Positions 18,259 to 27,223 of a stretch of 64,000 nt of DNA are shown piece by piece. The number at the start of each line of letters is the position of its first letter. Positions within the stretch are counted from its first letter, which is position 1. This DNA is from Vibrio maritimus. GTDB taxonomy: Bacteria; Pseudomonadota; Gammaproteobacteria; Enterobacterales; Vibrionaceae. The notes below the pieces were generated by a model that saw only the letters and a program-made list of their open reading frames with translations, did not search any database and was not told the origin of the DNA. Both the position numbers and the translations under genes were made by a program. The DNA lies in NCBI GenBank assembly GCA_003263775.1, contig JYJJ01000064.1:124001-188000 (forward strand). The letters run 5' to 3'.

Positions 18259-19311
18259 GTGGAAGTACGACACGATTGGACGCATGCCGAAGTGCAAGAG
18301 TTAATGAACAAGCCGTTTATGGATCTATTGTTCGAAGCGCAAACTGTGCACCGTCAACATCAGCAAACCAACCATGTTCAAGTTAGCACCCTGTTATCGA
18401 TTAAAACCGGTGCTTGTCCTGAAGATTGTAAGTACTGTCCACAAAGCGCACGCTATAAAACCGATGTTGAAGCAGAGCGTTTGATGGAAGTTGAGCGCGT
18501 TCTAGATGCGGCGCAAAAAGCCAAAAATGCAGGCTCGACACGTTTCTGTATGGGAGCGGCGTGGAAGAACCCCAAAGAGCGTGATATGCCACTTCTAACG
18601 GACATGATTAAAGGTGTCAAAGAGATGGGGCTAGAGACTTGTATGACGCTAGGTATGTTGACGCCAGATCAGGCTACTCACCTTGCAGATGCTGGTCTTG
18701 ATTACTACAACCACAACCTTGATACCTCTCCTGAGTTTTACGGCAATATCATCACGACCCGAACGTACCAAGACCGTTTAGATACGCTCAGCCACGTGCG
18801 TGATGCCGGTATGAAAATCTGCTCAGGCGGAATTATTGGCATGGGTGAGAGCGCCAATGACCGCGCGGGCTTGCTGATGGAGCTTGCCAACCTTCCTGTC
18901 CAGCCAGAAAGTGTTCCAATCAACATGCTGGTTAAAGTTAAGGGAACACCGCTTGAAGAAGTGGATGATGTCGAGCCTTTTGACTTTATTCGTCTTATCG
19001 CGATTGCACGAATCATGATGCCGAACTCAGCAGTACGCTTGTCTGCAGGGCGTGAGGACATGAATGAGCAAATGCAGGCTCTGTGCTTTATGGCTGGTGC
19101 TAACTCGGTGTTCTATGGCTGTAAACTACTCACCACACCAAACCCAGATGAAGATAAAGACCTTCAGCTGTTTAAAAAGCTCGGTATTAACCGTGAAGAA
19201 ACCTCCCAAAAACCGGATGAGGTGCAAGAAAATGACCTTCTCGACCAAGTAGTGAGCCGAGTTGCTGCACGTCCTACCAAAGACGACCTATTTTATGACG
19301 CTAGCGTTTAA
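18259..19311 (+). CDS. bioB: Biotin synthase (radical SAM)
   Basis: BioB inserts sulfur into dethiobiotin, the last step of biotin synthesis. It carries a radical-SAM [4Fe-4S] cluster on CPEDCKYC (CxxxCxxC, about residue 52) and a second [2Fe-2S] cluster. The chosen start is the GTG reading VEVRHDWTHAEV, 350 residues, which fits other Vibrio BioB proteins, with AAAGGA upstream. An in-frame ATG seven codons earlier is the alternative. Other family marks are MGAAWKNPKERDMP, YNHNLDTSPEFY and SAGREDM. It is first in bioB-F-C-D, with probable BirA control. Confidence 0.96.
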   Translation: MEVRHDWTHAEVQELMNKPFMDLLFEAQTVHRQHQQTNHVQVSTLLSIKTGACPEDCKYCPQSARYKTDVEAERLMEVERVLDAAQKAKNAGSTRFCMGAAWKNPKERDMPLLTDMIKGVKEMGLETCMTLGMLTPDQATHLADAGLDYYNHNLDTSPEFYGNIITTRTYQDRLDTLSHVRDAGMKICSGGIIGMGESANDRAGLLMELANLPVQPESVPINMLVKVKGTPLEEVDDVEPFDFIRLIAIARIMMPNSAVRLSAGREDMNEQMQALCFMAGANSVFYGCKLLTTPNPDEDKDLQLFKKLGINREETSQKPDEVQENDLLDQVVSRVAARPTKDDLFYDASV

Positions 19312-20449
19312 TCAGCGCATTCAAAAGGCGTTGGAAGAGAGAAAGCAGAGCGACTTGTTGCGCTCTGCCATCTCCTTAGAAAGGGGCAACCAAGCGGTTT
19401 TTCAAAACAATGGTCAGTTGTTTGATAATTTCTCTTCGAATGATTACCTCGGCTTAGCGGCGAGTGATGAGCTCAAGCTTTGTTATCAACAAGCTGTGAG
19501 TGACTATGGCGTTGGTAGCGCAGCATCACCGCTGGTAACGGGCTACTCAAATCAACATCAAAACCTTGAGTCTGCTTTAACGGAATGGCTGGGGTATGAG
19601 AATGCACTGTTCTTTTCTTCTGGCTTTGCAGCCAATCAAGCCGCTGTTTTTGCCTTGCTGCAAAAGGGCGATTTGCTGCTTCAAGACAAGCTAAACCACG
19701 CTTCACTAATGGAAGCTGGCATGCTGTGTGACGCCGATATGAAACGCTATCGCCACTGTAACCAAGAGCACCTTGCTCAATTGCTCTGCGCTGATAAGCC
19801 TATGATGGTGGTGACAGAAAGTGTGTTCAGTATGGATGGCGACATTGCGCACCTTGATGGTTTTGTCTCTTTGTGCGAACAAGCAGGCGCATTGTCCATG
19901 ATTGATGACGCTCACGGTATTGGCGTGATTGGCGAGCAGGGTAATGGCGCAGTCGGAATGACAAGTAAACGCGCAGATATTCTGGTTGTGACATTTGGTA
20001 AGGCGTTTGGCCTTAATGGTGCCGCCATCTTGTGCTCACGAGAAATGAAAGATTACCTGACGCAATTTGCGCGTCACTACGTTTATTCAACCGCGTTTTC
20101 AGCTGCTCATGCTGTGGCTATCACCAAAGCAGTCGAGATGATTCAAACTCAGCAATGGCGCCGAGAAAAGCTGAATGAACTCGGTGCTATCTATGATGAA
20201 ACGCTAAATGGAACAGCGGGTTTTGTTGCTACCAAAACACCAATTAAACCTTGGTTGGTAGGGGAGGAAAGTGATGTTTTAGCGCTGTGCGGTGCCTTAA
20301 AGCGTGAGCAGAGTTGGACGACAGCTATTCGGCCGCCAACCGTACCCAAAGGTTCGGCGCGACTCAGAATCACGCTGTCAGCAGCCCACGAAGCGACAGC
20401 CGTCCAAAAACTCGCTATCAGTTTAAAACGACATTCGGAGGGATGCTAA
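19295..20449 (+). CDS. bioF: 8-amino-7-oxononanoate synthase
   Basis: BioF condenses pimeloyl-ACP/CoA with alanine to make KAPA, using PLP. The 384-residue protein starts at the ATG reading MTLAFNQRIQ and overlaps the end of bioB by 17 bases. Visible features are NDYLGLA, GSAASPLVTGY, the DDAHGIGVIGEQG motif (PLP-binding Asp/His) and the PLP lysine in VTFGKAFGLNGA. The overlap and immediate abutment with bioC point to translational coupling. Confidence 0.96.
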   Translation: MTLAFNQRIQKALEERKQSDLLRSAISLERGNQAVFQNNGQLFDNFSSNDYLGLAASDELKLCYQQAVSDYGVGSAASPLVTGYSNQHQNLESALTEWLGYENALFFSSGFAANQAAVFALLQKGDLLLQDKLNHASLMEAGMLCDADMKRYRHCNQEHLAQLLCADKPMMVVTESVFSMDGDIAHLDGFVSLCEQAGALSMIDDAHGIGVIGEQGNGAVGMTSKRADILVVTFGKAFGLNGAAILCSREMKDYLTQFARHYVYSTAFSAAHAVAITKAVEMIQTQQWRREKLNELGAIYDETLNGTAGFVATKTPIKPWLVGEESDVLALCGALKREQSWTTAIRPPTVPKGSARLRITLSAAHEATAVQKLAISLKRHSEGC

Positions 20450-21253
20450 ATGTCAGAGGTATTGGCAAATCTTGCGGATTATCAGACTAACAAAGCGGCG
20501 ATATCAGAGTCGTTTGGCCGCGCTGCAAAACACTATGATCAGCACGCCGAACTTCAGCGCCTCGTTGCGGATCGTTTGTTGGCCTTGCTACCAGCCGATT
20601 TGACTGAATATCGTATTCTCGATTTAGGTTGTGGCACTGGATATTGCTCCTTAGCGCTATTGGATCGGGGAGCGAATGTTGTATGTGCTGACTTGTCCAG
20701 TAAGATGCTTACTGTTGCCAAGCAGCGCTGCGGTACCAAGCGAGTTACCTATCAAGTGGCGGATGCAGAAGCGCTGCCATTTGAAGACAAGTGTTTTGAT
20801 GTGGTGATATCAAGTCTGGCATTGCAGTGGTGCAGTGATTTAGCGGTGCCGCTTACTGAGATGAAGCGAGTTACAAAACTTGGTGGAAGCTTGCATTTTT
20901 CAACGCTCCTTGATGGCTCTTTGTTGGAGCTAAAGCGCTCGTGGGGCAAAATTGATGCATATCAACATGTCAACGACTTTACCTCTCTCAATCAGGTAAA
21001 AATTGCGTTAGCGCAATCTGAGTGTATCCACCATCAACTAGACTTGCCGAAAATAGTTATGTGGTATGAGACCGCTTTTGGTTTGATGAAAGACCTTAAA
21101 GGAATTGGAGCAACGCATGTTGAAGGTCGCTCCAAAGGGTTTACCAGTCGACGTGCATTGAAGGCGCTCGAACTGGAATACAAGCAGTACGCAAATCAAA
21201 ACGGCCTATTACCCGCCAGTTATCAAATTTGTTTAGGATCAGTTGCATTATGA
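20450..21253 (+). CDS. bioC: Malonyl-ACP O-methyltransferase
   Basis: BioC methylates malonyl-ACP so that fatty-acid synthesis can build the pimeloyl chain of biotin. The 267-residue class I methyltransferase shows SAM motif I as ILDLGCGTGYCSLAL (about residue 61). It also has the acidic motif II (VVCADLSSKML) and DVVISSLALQWC, typical of BioC. It starts directly after the bioF stop and its stop codon overlaps the bioD start. I see no bioH in the cluster, although a separate alpha/beta hydrolase occurs at 25.3 kb. Confidence 0.95.
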   Translation: MSEVLANLADYQTNKAAISESFGRAAKHYDQHAELQRLVADRLLALLPADLTEYRILDLGCGTGYCSLALLDRGANVVCADLSSKMLTVAKQRCGTKRVTYQVADAEALPFEDKCFDVVISSLALQWCSDLAVPLTEMKRVTKLGGSLHFSTLLDGSLLELKRSWGKIDAYQHVNDFTSLNQVKIALAQSECIHHQLDLPKIVMWYETAFGLMKDLKGIGATHVEGRSKGFTSRRALKALELEYKQYANQNGLLPASYQICLGSVAL

Positions 21254-21927
21254 TGAAAGCACTATTTATTGCAGGTACGGATACTGAAGTTGGGAAAACC
21301 GTTGTATCAAAAGCGATATTAAGTGCTGTTGGTGCACAAGGAAAAACGACCATAGGGTATAAGCCGGTCGCGGCAGGGTGTGAGAAGACTGAGCAAGGTT
21401 TACGTAACTCGGATGCGTTGCATCTTCAGCAGGCAGCGAATCTGGATGTTGATTACGATCTTGTTAACCCATATGCCTTGTCTTTGCCAGCATCCCCTCA
21501 TATCGCGGCGATTGCTGATGACGTTGAAGTGGATTACCAAGTGCTCTCCAACGTGCTAGAGCAACATAAACAAAACAGTGACTTTGTGCTAGTAGAAGGC
21601 GCAGGCGGTTGGCGTGTACCTGTGTCAAAAGACGATTGTCTATCGACTTGGGTTAAGCAAGAAAAGTTACCAGTCGTGCTTGTTGTGGGTATCAAACTGG
21701 GTTGTTTGAGTCACGCGATGCTAACGGCTGAAGCCATCAAAGCGGATGGACTTGAACTGGTCGGTTGGGTCGCGAATCGTGTTAACCCTGGCGTTGAGCA
21801 TTATGCTGAGATCATTGAGATGTTGGAAGGCTCGATGGGCGCGCCGAAATTGGGTGAAATTCCTTATGTACCAGGCTGCAAGAAACGAGATTTAGGCAAG
21901 TACATTAATCTTGAAGTCATTCGTTAA
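21250..21927 (+). CDS. bioD: Dethiobiotin synthetase
   Basis: BioD closes the ureido ring of dethiobiotin from DAPA, CO2 and ATP. It has the P-loop FIAGTDTEVGKTVVS at the N-terminus. EGAGGWRVP is the conserved DTB synthetase motif. Starting at the ATG that overlaps the bioC stop (ATGA), the protein is 225 residues; the next codon is also ATG. It is last in bioBFCD, followed by a strong terminator. Confidence 0.96.
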   Translation: MMKALFIAGTDTEVGKTVVSKAILSAVGAQGKTTIGYKPVAAGCEKTEQGLRNSDALHLQQAANLDVDYDLVNPYALSLPASPHIAAIADDVEVDYQVLSNVLEQHKQNSDFVLVEGAGGWRVPVSKDDCLSTWVKQEKLPVVLVVGIKLGCLSHAMLTAEAIKADGLELVGWVANRVNPGVEHYAEIIEMLEGSMGAPKLGEIPYVPGCKKRDLGKYINLEVIR

Positions 21928-21960
21928 TCAACGAGTAACAAATTAAGCGCTTTGCTCTCT

Positions 21961-22001
21961 AAAAAGCCCCTTGCGTATTCATTAACGCTCGGGGCTTTTT
22001 T
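21961..22001 (+). terminator. Terminator of bioBFCD
   Basis: A stem AAAAGCCCC/GGGGCTTTT with a long loop is followed by a T-run, 34 bases after bioD. Confidence 0.88.
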
Positions 22002-22002
22002 G

Positions 22003-22486
22003 TATTCATTTCATACATAATTTATCAACTTGTGTCTGCTTTTTAATCAAATGCAACACTTTTCAGACTTTTTAACTGGTCGTATCACTTTAGCCTCCTG
22101 ATTTCTCGTAAGTTTTATCAATTCATCCAGTTTAGTAAAACCAATGTTAACTCTATGTGTTGAATGGGTGATCTCAGTATGGCATTCTGTGACGAAGCAC
22201 AAGAGTTTCAATGCAATTGGGTTCAATGCTTAATATTGAGCGATAGTGCATTGTAATCTCGCTATAAAACGATAATTTAGTGAAAAACCATACGAAAGTT
22301 ATGGAGCTAATAAGGCCAAAAAACAAGCAAAATAAGGCCTCTCAAACGAATTGTATACAAGATTCAACGTTTGAATGATCGGTGTAGTAATCGACATTGT
22401 CATCCGTTAAAACGACGCTAGATACCCCCAAAATATAACCAAAGTATCTAGCAACATGGAAAGCTGAAATAAAAACGGAGAAATCA
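22003..22486. other. 484-base glgC upstream region rich in palindromes
   Basis: No gene is seen. The last 180 bases hold several symmetric elements: a 9-base direct repeat AATAAGGCC at 22309 and 22331; the 10-base palindrome TTGTATACAA (22351-22360); ATTCAA-N3-TTGAAT (22362-22376); and a perfect 9-bp inverted repeat GCTAGATAC-N18-GTATCTAGC (22417-22452) ending 34 bases before the glgC ATG. A purine-rich GGAGAA serves as ribosome-binding site. These are likely control elements of glycogen synthesis, but no regulator can be named. Confidence 0.55.
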
Positions 22487-23705
22487 ATGGCTGGTGTTTT
22501 AGGAATGATCCTTGCTGGTGGCGAGGGTTCTCGCCTACGTCCTCTTACGGAATCTCGCAGTAAACCTGCAGTACCTTTTGGAGGCAGTTACCGTCTTATC
22601 GACTTTGCGCTTAATAACTTTATTAACGCGGATTTGATGAGAATTTATGTTCTTACCCAATTTAAATCTCAATCTCTCTATCAACACATGCGTAAAGGCT
22701 GGAATCTGACGGGGATTACCGACAGATTTATTGACCCAATCCCAGCGCAAATGCGTGACGGAAAGCGCTGGTACGAAGGGACTGCCGACGCTATCTACCA
22801 AAATGTTCGATTCATTGAACTGGCTAACCCAGAGCATGTATGCATCTTCGGCTCTGACCATATCTATAAAATGGATATTCGTCAGATGTTGGACTTCCAC
22901 AAACGTACTGAAGCTAAGCTGACGGTTTCAGCGCTGCGCATGCCATTAGCAGAGGCGTCTGAGTTTGGCGTTATCGAAGTGGATGAAAATGGTAAAATGA
23001 TTGGCTTTGAAGAGAAGCCTGCAAACCCTAAATCGATTCCAGGTCACCCTGATATGGCGCTTGTGTCTATGGGTAACTACATTTTCGAAGCAGAGAGTTT
23101 GTGTAATGAGCTTCGCATCGATGCGGAGAATGAAAACTCAAGCCATGATTTCGGTAAAGACATCATTCCTAAGATGTTCCCAGAAGGTGAAGTCTATGTT
23201 TACGACTTCTCGACGAACAAAATTAGCGGTGAGAAAGCAACAACCTATTGGCGCGATGTAGGTACCATTGATTCTTACTGGGCAGCTCATATGGATCTGC
23301 TGCATGAAGACCCTGAGTTCTCGCTTTATAACCGTAAGTGGCCTCTTCATACTTATTACCCGCCTTTACCACCTGCGACATTTGTCGATGCTGAGCACCA
23401 AAAAATCAAAAGTGACGGACAGCTTAATTGCTGGTGGTAGTTACGTTCGTGGTTCTTCTATCTACAAATCGGTACTGGGCTTTAGAAGTAATATTGCTGC
23501 TGGTTCTGTAGTGAGTGAATCTGTTATTCTAGGTGACGTTAAGATTGGCGCGGGTTGTACAATCAAGCGCGCAATCATCGACAAAAATGTTGAAATTGCC
23601 CCTGGAACTGTGATCGGTGAGGATCTCGAGCTAGACGCGAAGCGTTTCCATGTGTCTCCAGGTGGCATTGTTGTCATCAAAAAAGGGACAAAAGTTGGAT
23701 TCTAG
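22487..23705 (+). CDS. glgC: Glucose-1-phosphate adenylyltransferase, one frameshift
   Basis: GlgC makes ADP-glucose, the committed and allosterically controlled step of bacterial glycogen synthesis. The nucleotide-binding motif is at the N-terminus (LAGGEGSRLRPLTESRSKP). GSDHIYKMD and the glucose-1-phosphate site GFEEKPANPK follow. The frame ends early at 23440. Removing one A at 23408-23411 (AAAA for AAA) restores KIKVTDSLIAGGSYVRGSS and the left-handed beta-helix C-terminus, giving 405 residues, the usual length. This is the only extra-base defect in the window; all others are missing bases. It lies immediately upstream of glgA. Confidence 0.9.
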
Positions 23706-23706
23706 A

Positions 23707-25163
23707 ATGAGAAACATAGACGTATGGTTTCCAGTTTCAGAAGTTCAAGGGCTGATTAAAAGTGGAGGCTTGGCGGATGTCGCCAAGCTCTGCCGAAAGC
23801 GCTTCAAGAACTTGGCAAGGAGGTAGCGATCACGCTACCAGGCTATCAGAAATTACCTAATAAGGATCAGTATGAGTTTGTGCTCGCCACTGAGCTAGAG
23901 CATTGGCCTCATACGCCTTATCAAGTCAAAAAAACCTATCTCGATGGGGTAGAAGTGTACGTGATCGAGTGCGATCGCTACTTCGACCGCCCAGAGCTTT
24001 ACGCTGAGCATAACCGTGCGTACGCAGATAACGGCGAGCGCTTTGGCTTTTTCGCTGCTGCGAGCTTAGACGTGCTACCAAAGCTTGGTATCAAACCTGC
24101 GGTTGTGCACGCTAACGACTGGCATACCGGTCTCATCCCATTTCTGCTCAAAACGCGTTATGCGGAAGATACGCGCTTTGATGGCACGAAATCGGTGTTG
24201 ACGGTTCACAATGCCATTTTTAAAGGCATCTTTTCGTACAGCCAGCTGGAAATCATTCCTGAGCTACATCTCTCTGGAATGGAGTTTCTGCAATATGGTG
24301 AAGGTTGGGTGAGTACGCTGCGTGCGGGTATTGCCTTTGCGGACAAAATCAACGCCGTTAGCCCAAACTATGCCGCTGAGCTAGTGACGCCGTTAGGCTC
24401 TCATGGACTAGTTGACGATTTTGTTCATCGCTCTAAGGATCTGCATGGCATCGTCAATGGTTGTGACTATTCTGAGTGGAACCCTAAACATGATGAGTTT
24501 TTGCCGACCAACTACGGTGATGAGCTAGAAAGCATGTTGTCTGGGAAGCTCGCTTCTAAGGTAGCACTTCAGCAAGAGTTAGGTCTGCCTGAGCGCAACG
24601 TTCCTATGGTGGGCATGGTGTGCCGATTAACGCACCAAAAAGGTTTCCACTATATCCTGCCCATTTTGGACAAGTTCCTAAAAAATGATGTTCAGGTAGT
24701 GATTATCGGTACCGGTGAGCCACAAATCGCGTCTCATTTGAATGACCTCGCCGAAGAGTTTTCAGACAAACTTAAGTTTGTTGAGGCCTATAGTAACCGT
24801 TTTGCTCACTTAGTTGAGGCAGGCTCGGACTTCTTCTTGATGCCTTCGGAGTTTGAAGCGTGCGGCCTTAATCAGATCTACAGTATGGCTTATGGCACTT
24901 TGCCTATCGTACGTAAGGTGGGCGGGCTTAAAGATACAGTCATCGATTTTGATGACGATTCGGTGAATGCAACGGGCTTTGGCTTTGATGAACCTTGCCA
25001 CGATGCATTGCTGATTGTTCTGCAACGTGCATTGCTATTTTATCTGCAGCACCCTGAACAAATGCATGAAATGCAGCTACGTTCAATGCGTAAGGACTTT
25101 AGCTGGACTGAATCAGCGAAGGAATACATTAAGATGTATGACTTGGCACTCAGTCAGCAGTAA
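23707..25163 (+). CDS. glgA: Glycogen synthase (ADP-glucose type), one frameshift
   Basis: GlgA is a GT5 glycosyltransferase that elongates alpha-1,4-glucan from ADP-glucose. The ATG at 23707 opens MRNIDVWFPVSEVQGLIK and then SGGLADVAK, the ADP-glucose-binding KxGGL-type motif. The frame breaks at about 23787, where AAGCT should be AAGGCT. Adding the G restores ALPKALQELGKEV and a 485-residue protein. Later marks are VHANDWHTGLIP, VCRLTHQKGFH and the C-terminal PSEFEACGLNQIYSMAYGT. It starts one base after the glgC stop, so the two form an operon. Confidence 0.9.
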
Positions 25164-25172
25164 GCTCATTTT

Positions 25173-25197
25173 AAAAAGCGGCAATCGCCGCTTTTTT
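25173..25197 (+). terminator. Terminator of glgCA
   Basis: Stem GCGGC/GCCGC with AATC loop, flanked by AAAAA and TTTTTT, 10 bases after glgA. Confidence 0.88.
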
Positions 25198-25309
25198 CAT
25201 TTTTCGCTACACTTATTAATCATTTTTACCAAATTCATCGATAGTTTTTGCCTGTCGTCAGGCGAATTATGGTAACTTACTTCCAATTGCATCAAGAATA
25301 TTGAGTACT

Positions 25310-26107
25310 ATGTCAGAGAGTTTGCTGTTTCATAAGACGTATCAACACCCTACCAGTAACGAGTGGGTGGTTTTTGTGCATGGCGCAGGCGGTAGTTCAA
25401 ATATCTGGTTCAAACAAATCCGTGCTTATCGTGAACACTTCAATTTGTTGTTTATAGACCTTCGTGGTCATGGTAAGTCGAATCAGTTTCTAAAAGACAT
25501 CATGTCTAACAAGTACACCTTTAAAGAAGTGACGATGGACATTGTACGCGTGCTGGATCATCTGAAAATTCAGTCAGCACATTTCGTTGGCATGTCTTTA
25601 GGCACCATCATCGTTCGGAATATTGCCGAGCTCGCGCACTCAAGAGTTCGTTCTATGGTGCTAGGCGGCGCTGTAACGCGTTTTAACACCCGTTCGCAGA
25701 TCTTGGTGAAGATAGGCAACTGGAGTAAGCACATGATTCCTTACATGTGGTTATACAGCCTTTTTGCTTATATTGTGATGCCACAGCCGGGTCAAAAAGA
25801 ATCTCGTCATTTATTCGTCCGTGAAGCGAAGAAGTTGTGCCAGAAAGAGTTTAAGCGCTGGTATCAACTGACAACAGAAGTGAACCCGCTTAACCGCTAC
25901 TTCAAAGATCGTGAGTTGCCAATCCCGACTTTGTATTTGATGGGTGATAAAGATTATATGTTCATTAAGCCGGTCAAAGAGATGGTGGCTGAACATAAGT
26001 CCAGCCGACTTTTAGAGATTAAAGATTGTGGTCACGTGTGCAACGTCGAAAGGCCAGATGAATTCAATAAGCACTCGATAGATTTCATCAAGTCAGTGGC
26101 ATCTTAA
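25310..26107 (+). CDS. Alpha/beta-fold hydrolase
   Basis: A 265-residue soluble hydrolase. The oxyanion region is HGAGGSSNIW and the nucleophile elbow is VGMSLG (Ser at about residue 95). A late Asp is in GDKDYMF and the catalytic His is in CGHVCNVE. The substrate cannot be read from the sequence. It resembles BioH-type esterases in layout, but its position after glgCA and away from the bio genes does not support that role. I start at ATG 25310; a TTG three codons upstream is the alternative. A terminator-like hairpin for it lies inside the convergent gene (26177-26204). Confidence 0.85.
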   Translation: MSESLLFHKTYQHPTSNEWVVFVHGAGGSSNIWFKQIRAYREHFNLLFIDLRGHGKSNQFLKDIMSNKYTFKEVTMDIVRVLDHLKIQSAHFVGMSLGTIIVRNIAELAHSRVRSMVLGGAVTRFNTRSQILVKIGNWSKHMIPYMWLYSLFAYIVMPQPGQKESRHLFVREAKKLCQKEFKRWYQLTTEVNPLNRYFKDRELPIPTLYLMGDKDYMFIKPVKEMVAEHKSSRLLEIKDCGHVCNVERPDEFNKHSIDFIKSVAS

Positions 26108-26419
26108 CTTGTTTGGGAGTTTGACAGTTCCAGCAAACCTCAAACTGCCCTTCATTGAGTTCATCACATGCAAAACAATGCCAATCAGCCTGATTGGCAT
26201 TTTGAGTTTTTAACTGCCACTGCTTGATAATGGCTTTTGCATCATGGATTGTTTGATATCGAACAGCCAAACATAAGGCAGAGAACTTTCGTCAAAAGGC
26301 ACTTCACCTCTTAGCCCAAATACTCCCTCACCACGCACTTCACAGTGGATACCCTCTGAAGCCAGTTGTTGCTGCACGATGTGAGTCTCTGGTGGGTTAT
26401 TGCCAATAAAAATCTTCAT
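26088..26419 (-). CDS. DUF2007-type protein with C-terminal zinc ribbon, one frameshift
   Basis: The N-terminal 60 or so residues (MKIFIGNNPPETHIVQQQL, then GIHCEVRGEGVFGLRGEVP) match the DUF2007 'putative prokaryotic signal-transducing' family. The other frame gives YQTIHDAKAIIKQW and a four-Cys ribbon (CFACDEL...CWNC). Adding one G on the coding strand at about 26264 (CTGTT read as CTGGTT) joins them as YVWLVRYQTI, 110 residues. Function is unknown. Its stop lies 20 bases inside the convergent hydrolase gene, and the stop codon of this gene's downstream neighbour arrangement continues from the TVP38-type gene, which ends exactly where this one starts (TAAATG). Confidence 0.72.
26177..26204 (+). 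terminator. Hairpin terminator for the hydrolase, inside a convergent gene
   Basis: A perfect 11-bp stem (AATGCCAATCA/TGATTGGCATT) with GCC loop and a TTTT tail lies 70 bases after the hydrolase stop. It is within the coding sequence of the opposite-strand DUF2007 gene. Confidence 0.6.
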
Positions 26420-27103
26420 TTATTCTTGTACCTGCGGTGAGCGAGACAGTCGAGCCATGATCCATTTAGCAATGAGCGGGAACAAACCAAGTAGCGCAAA
26501 GGAAGCCAATACTGTCGGCGATACGATGCCAGATAGACTATCAATGTTGGCAAGTTGCGTACCTGCGTTTAGATACACTGCAGTACCAGGTAGCATGCCT
26601 AGTTGACTCACCAGGTAGTACTTCGATGCACGGATTGGTGTTAGACCCATTAATAGGTTGATTAAAAAGAACGGGAATACAGGGATGAGTCTGAGTGAAA
26701 ATAGGTAAAAAGCACCGTCTTTTTCCACGCCTTTGTTGATGGTATCGAGCTTAGAACCAAATTTACTCTGTACCCAGTCACGAAGCAGGAATCGGCTGCT
26801 TAAAAACGCTAATGTCGCTCCAATCGTACTCGCGAATGAAACCAGTAGTAGACTTGTCCAAAAACCAAACAATGCAGCACCTAGTAAGGTAACAACAGCA
26901 GCGCCTGGAATCGAAAATGCAGTAATCGCGATGTAGGCAAAAAAGTAAGTAAGTGCCGCAGTAACAAAATTGGCATCGATGTACTCGGCAAGTGCGGCTT
27001 GCTGTGCTTTGGCGTTCTCGAGAGTAAGATGTTGACCAAAATTAACGCCTAAAAATACGATGATGGCAACCAGTACTAACCCAAGTATTAGCTTCTTGCT
27101 CAT
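26420..27103 (-). CDS. TVP38/TMEM64 (SNARE-associated/DedA superfamily) membrane protein
   Basis: A 227-residue inner-membrane protein with about six hydrophobic segments. The family core is clear: AITAFSIPGAAVVTLLGAALFG, then STIGATLAFLSSRFL, SLRLIPVFPFFLIN and GMLPGTAVYLNAG. The family is linked in other organisms to lipid scrambling or membrane maintenance, but the role of this protein is not known. It is on the minus strand directly upstream of the DUF2007 gene (TAA of this gene touches the ATG of the next), so they form a small operon. Confidence 0.88.
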   Translation of the reverse strand: MSKKLILGLVLVAIIVFLGVNFGQHLTLENAKAQQAALAEYIDANFVTAALTYFFAYIAITAFSIPGAAVVTLLGAALFGFWTSLLLVSFASTIGATLAFLSSRFLLRDWVQSKFGSKLDTINKGVEKDGAFYLFSLRLIPVFPFFLINLLMGLTPIRASKYYLVSQLGMLPGTAVYLNAGTQLANIDSLSGIVSPTVLASFALLGLFPLIAKWIMARLSRSPQVQE

Positions 27104-27177
27104 GACGATATCCTTTGTAATGTCTTAGTATTAGTGTAGTAGAAAGGGTAGGCGACCTTTTCCTTTCATCTAATACG

Positions 27178-27207
27178 AAAAAAATCAGCCATAAGGCTGA
27201 TTTTTTA
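27178..27207. terminator. Terminator of tfoY
   Basis: A stem AAAATCAGCC/GGCTGATTTT with an ATAA-type loop has A- and T-runs on both sides. It lies 17 bases past the tfoY stop on the minus strand. Confidence 0.88.
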
Positions 27208-27223
27208 TTGGGAAAACCAAGGG

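Noticed and set aside
22190..22206. CRP-like site upstream of glgC (TGTGACGAAGCACAAG)
   Set aside because: Only the left half fits TGTGA; the right half does not match TCACA, so the evidence is too weak.
25310..26107. Calling the hydrolase bioH
   Set aside because: It shares the alpha/beta fold and a Ser-Asp-His triad, but position next to glgCA and lack of specific BioH motifs do not support that name.
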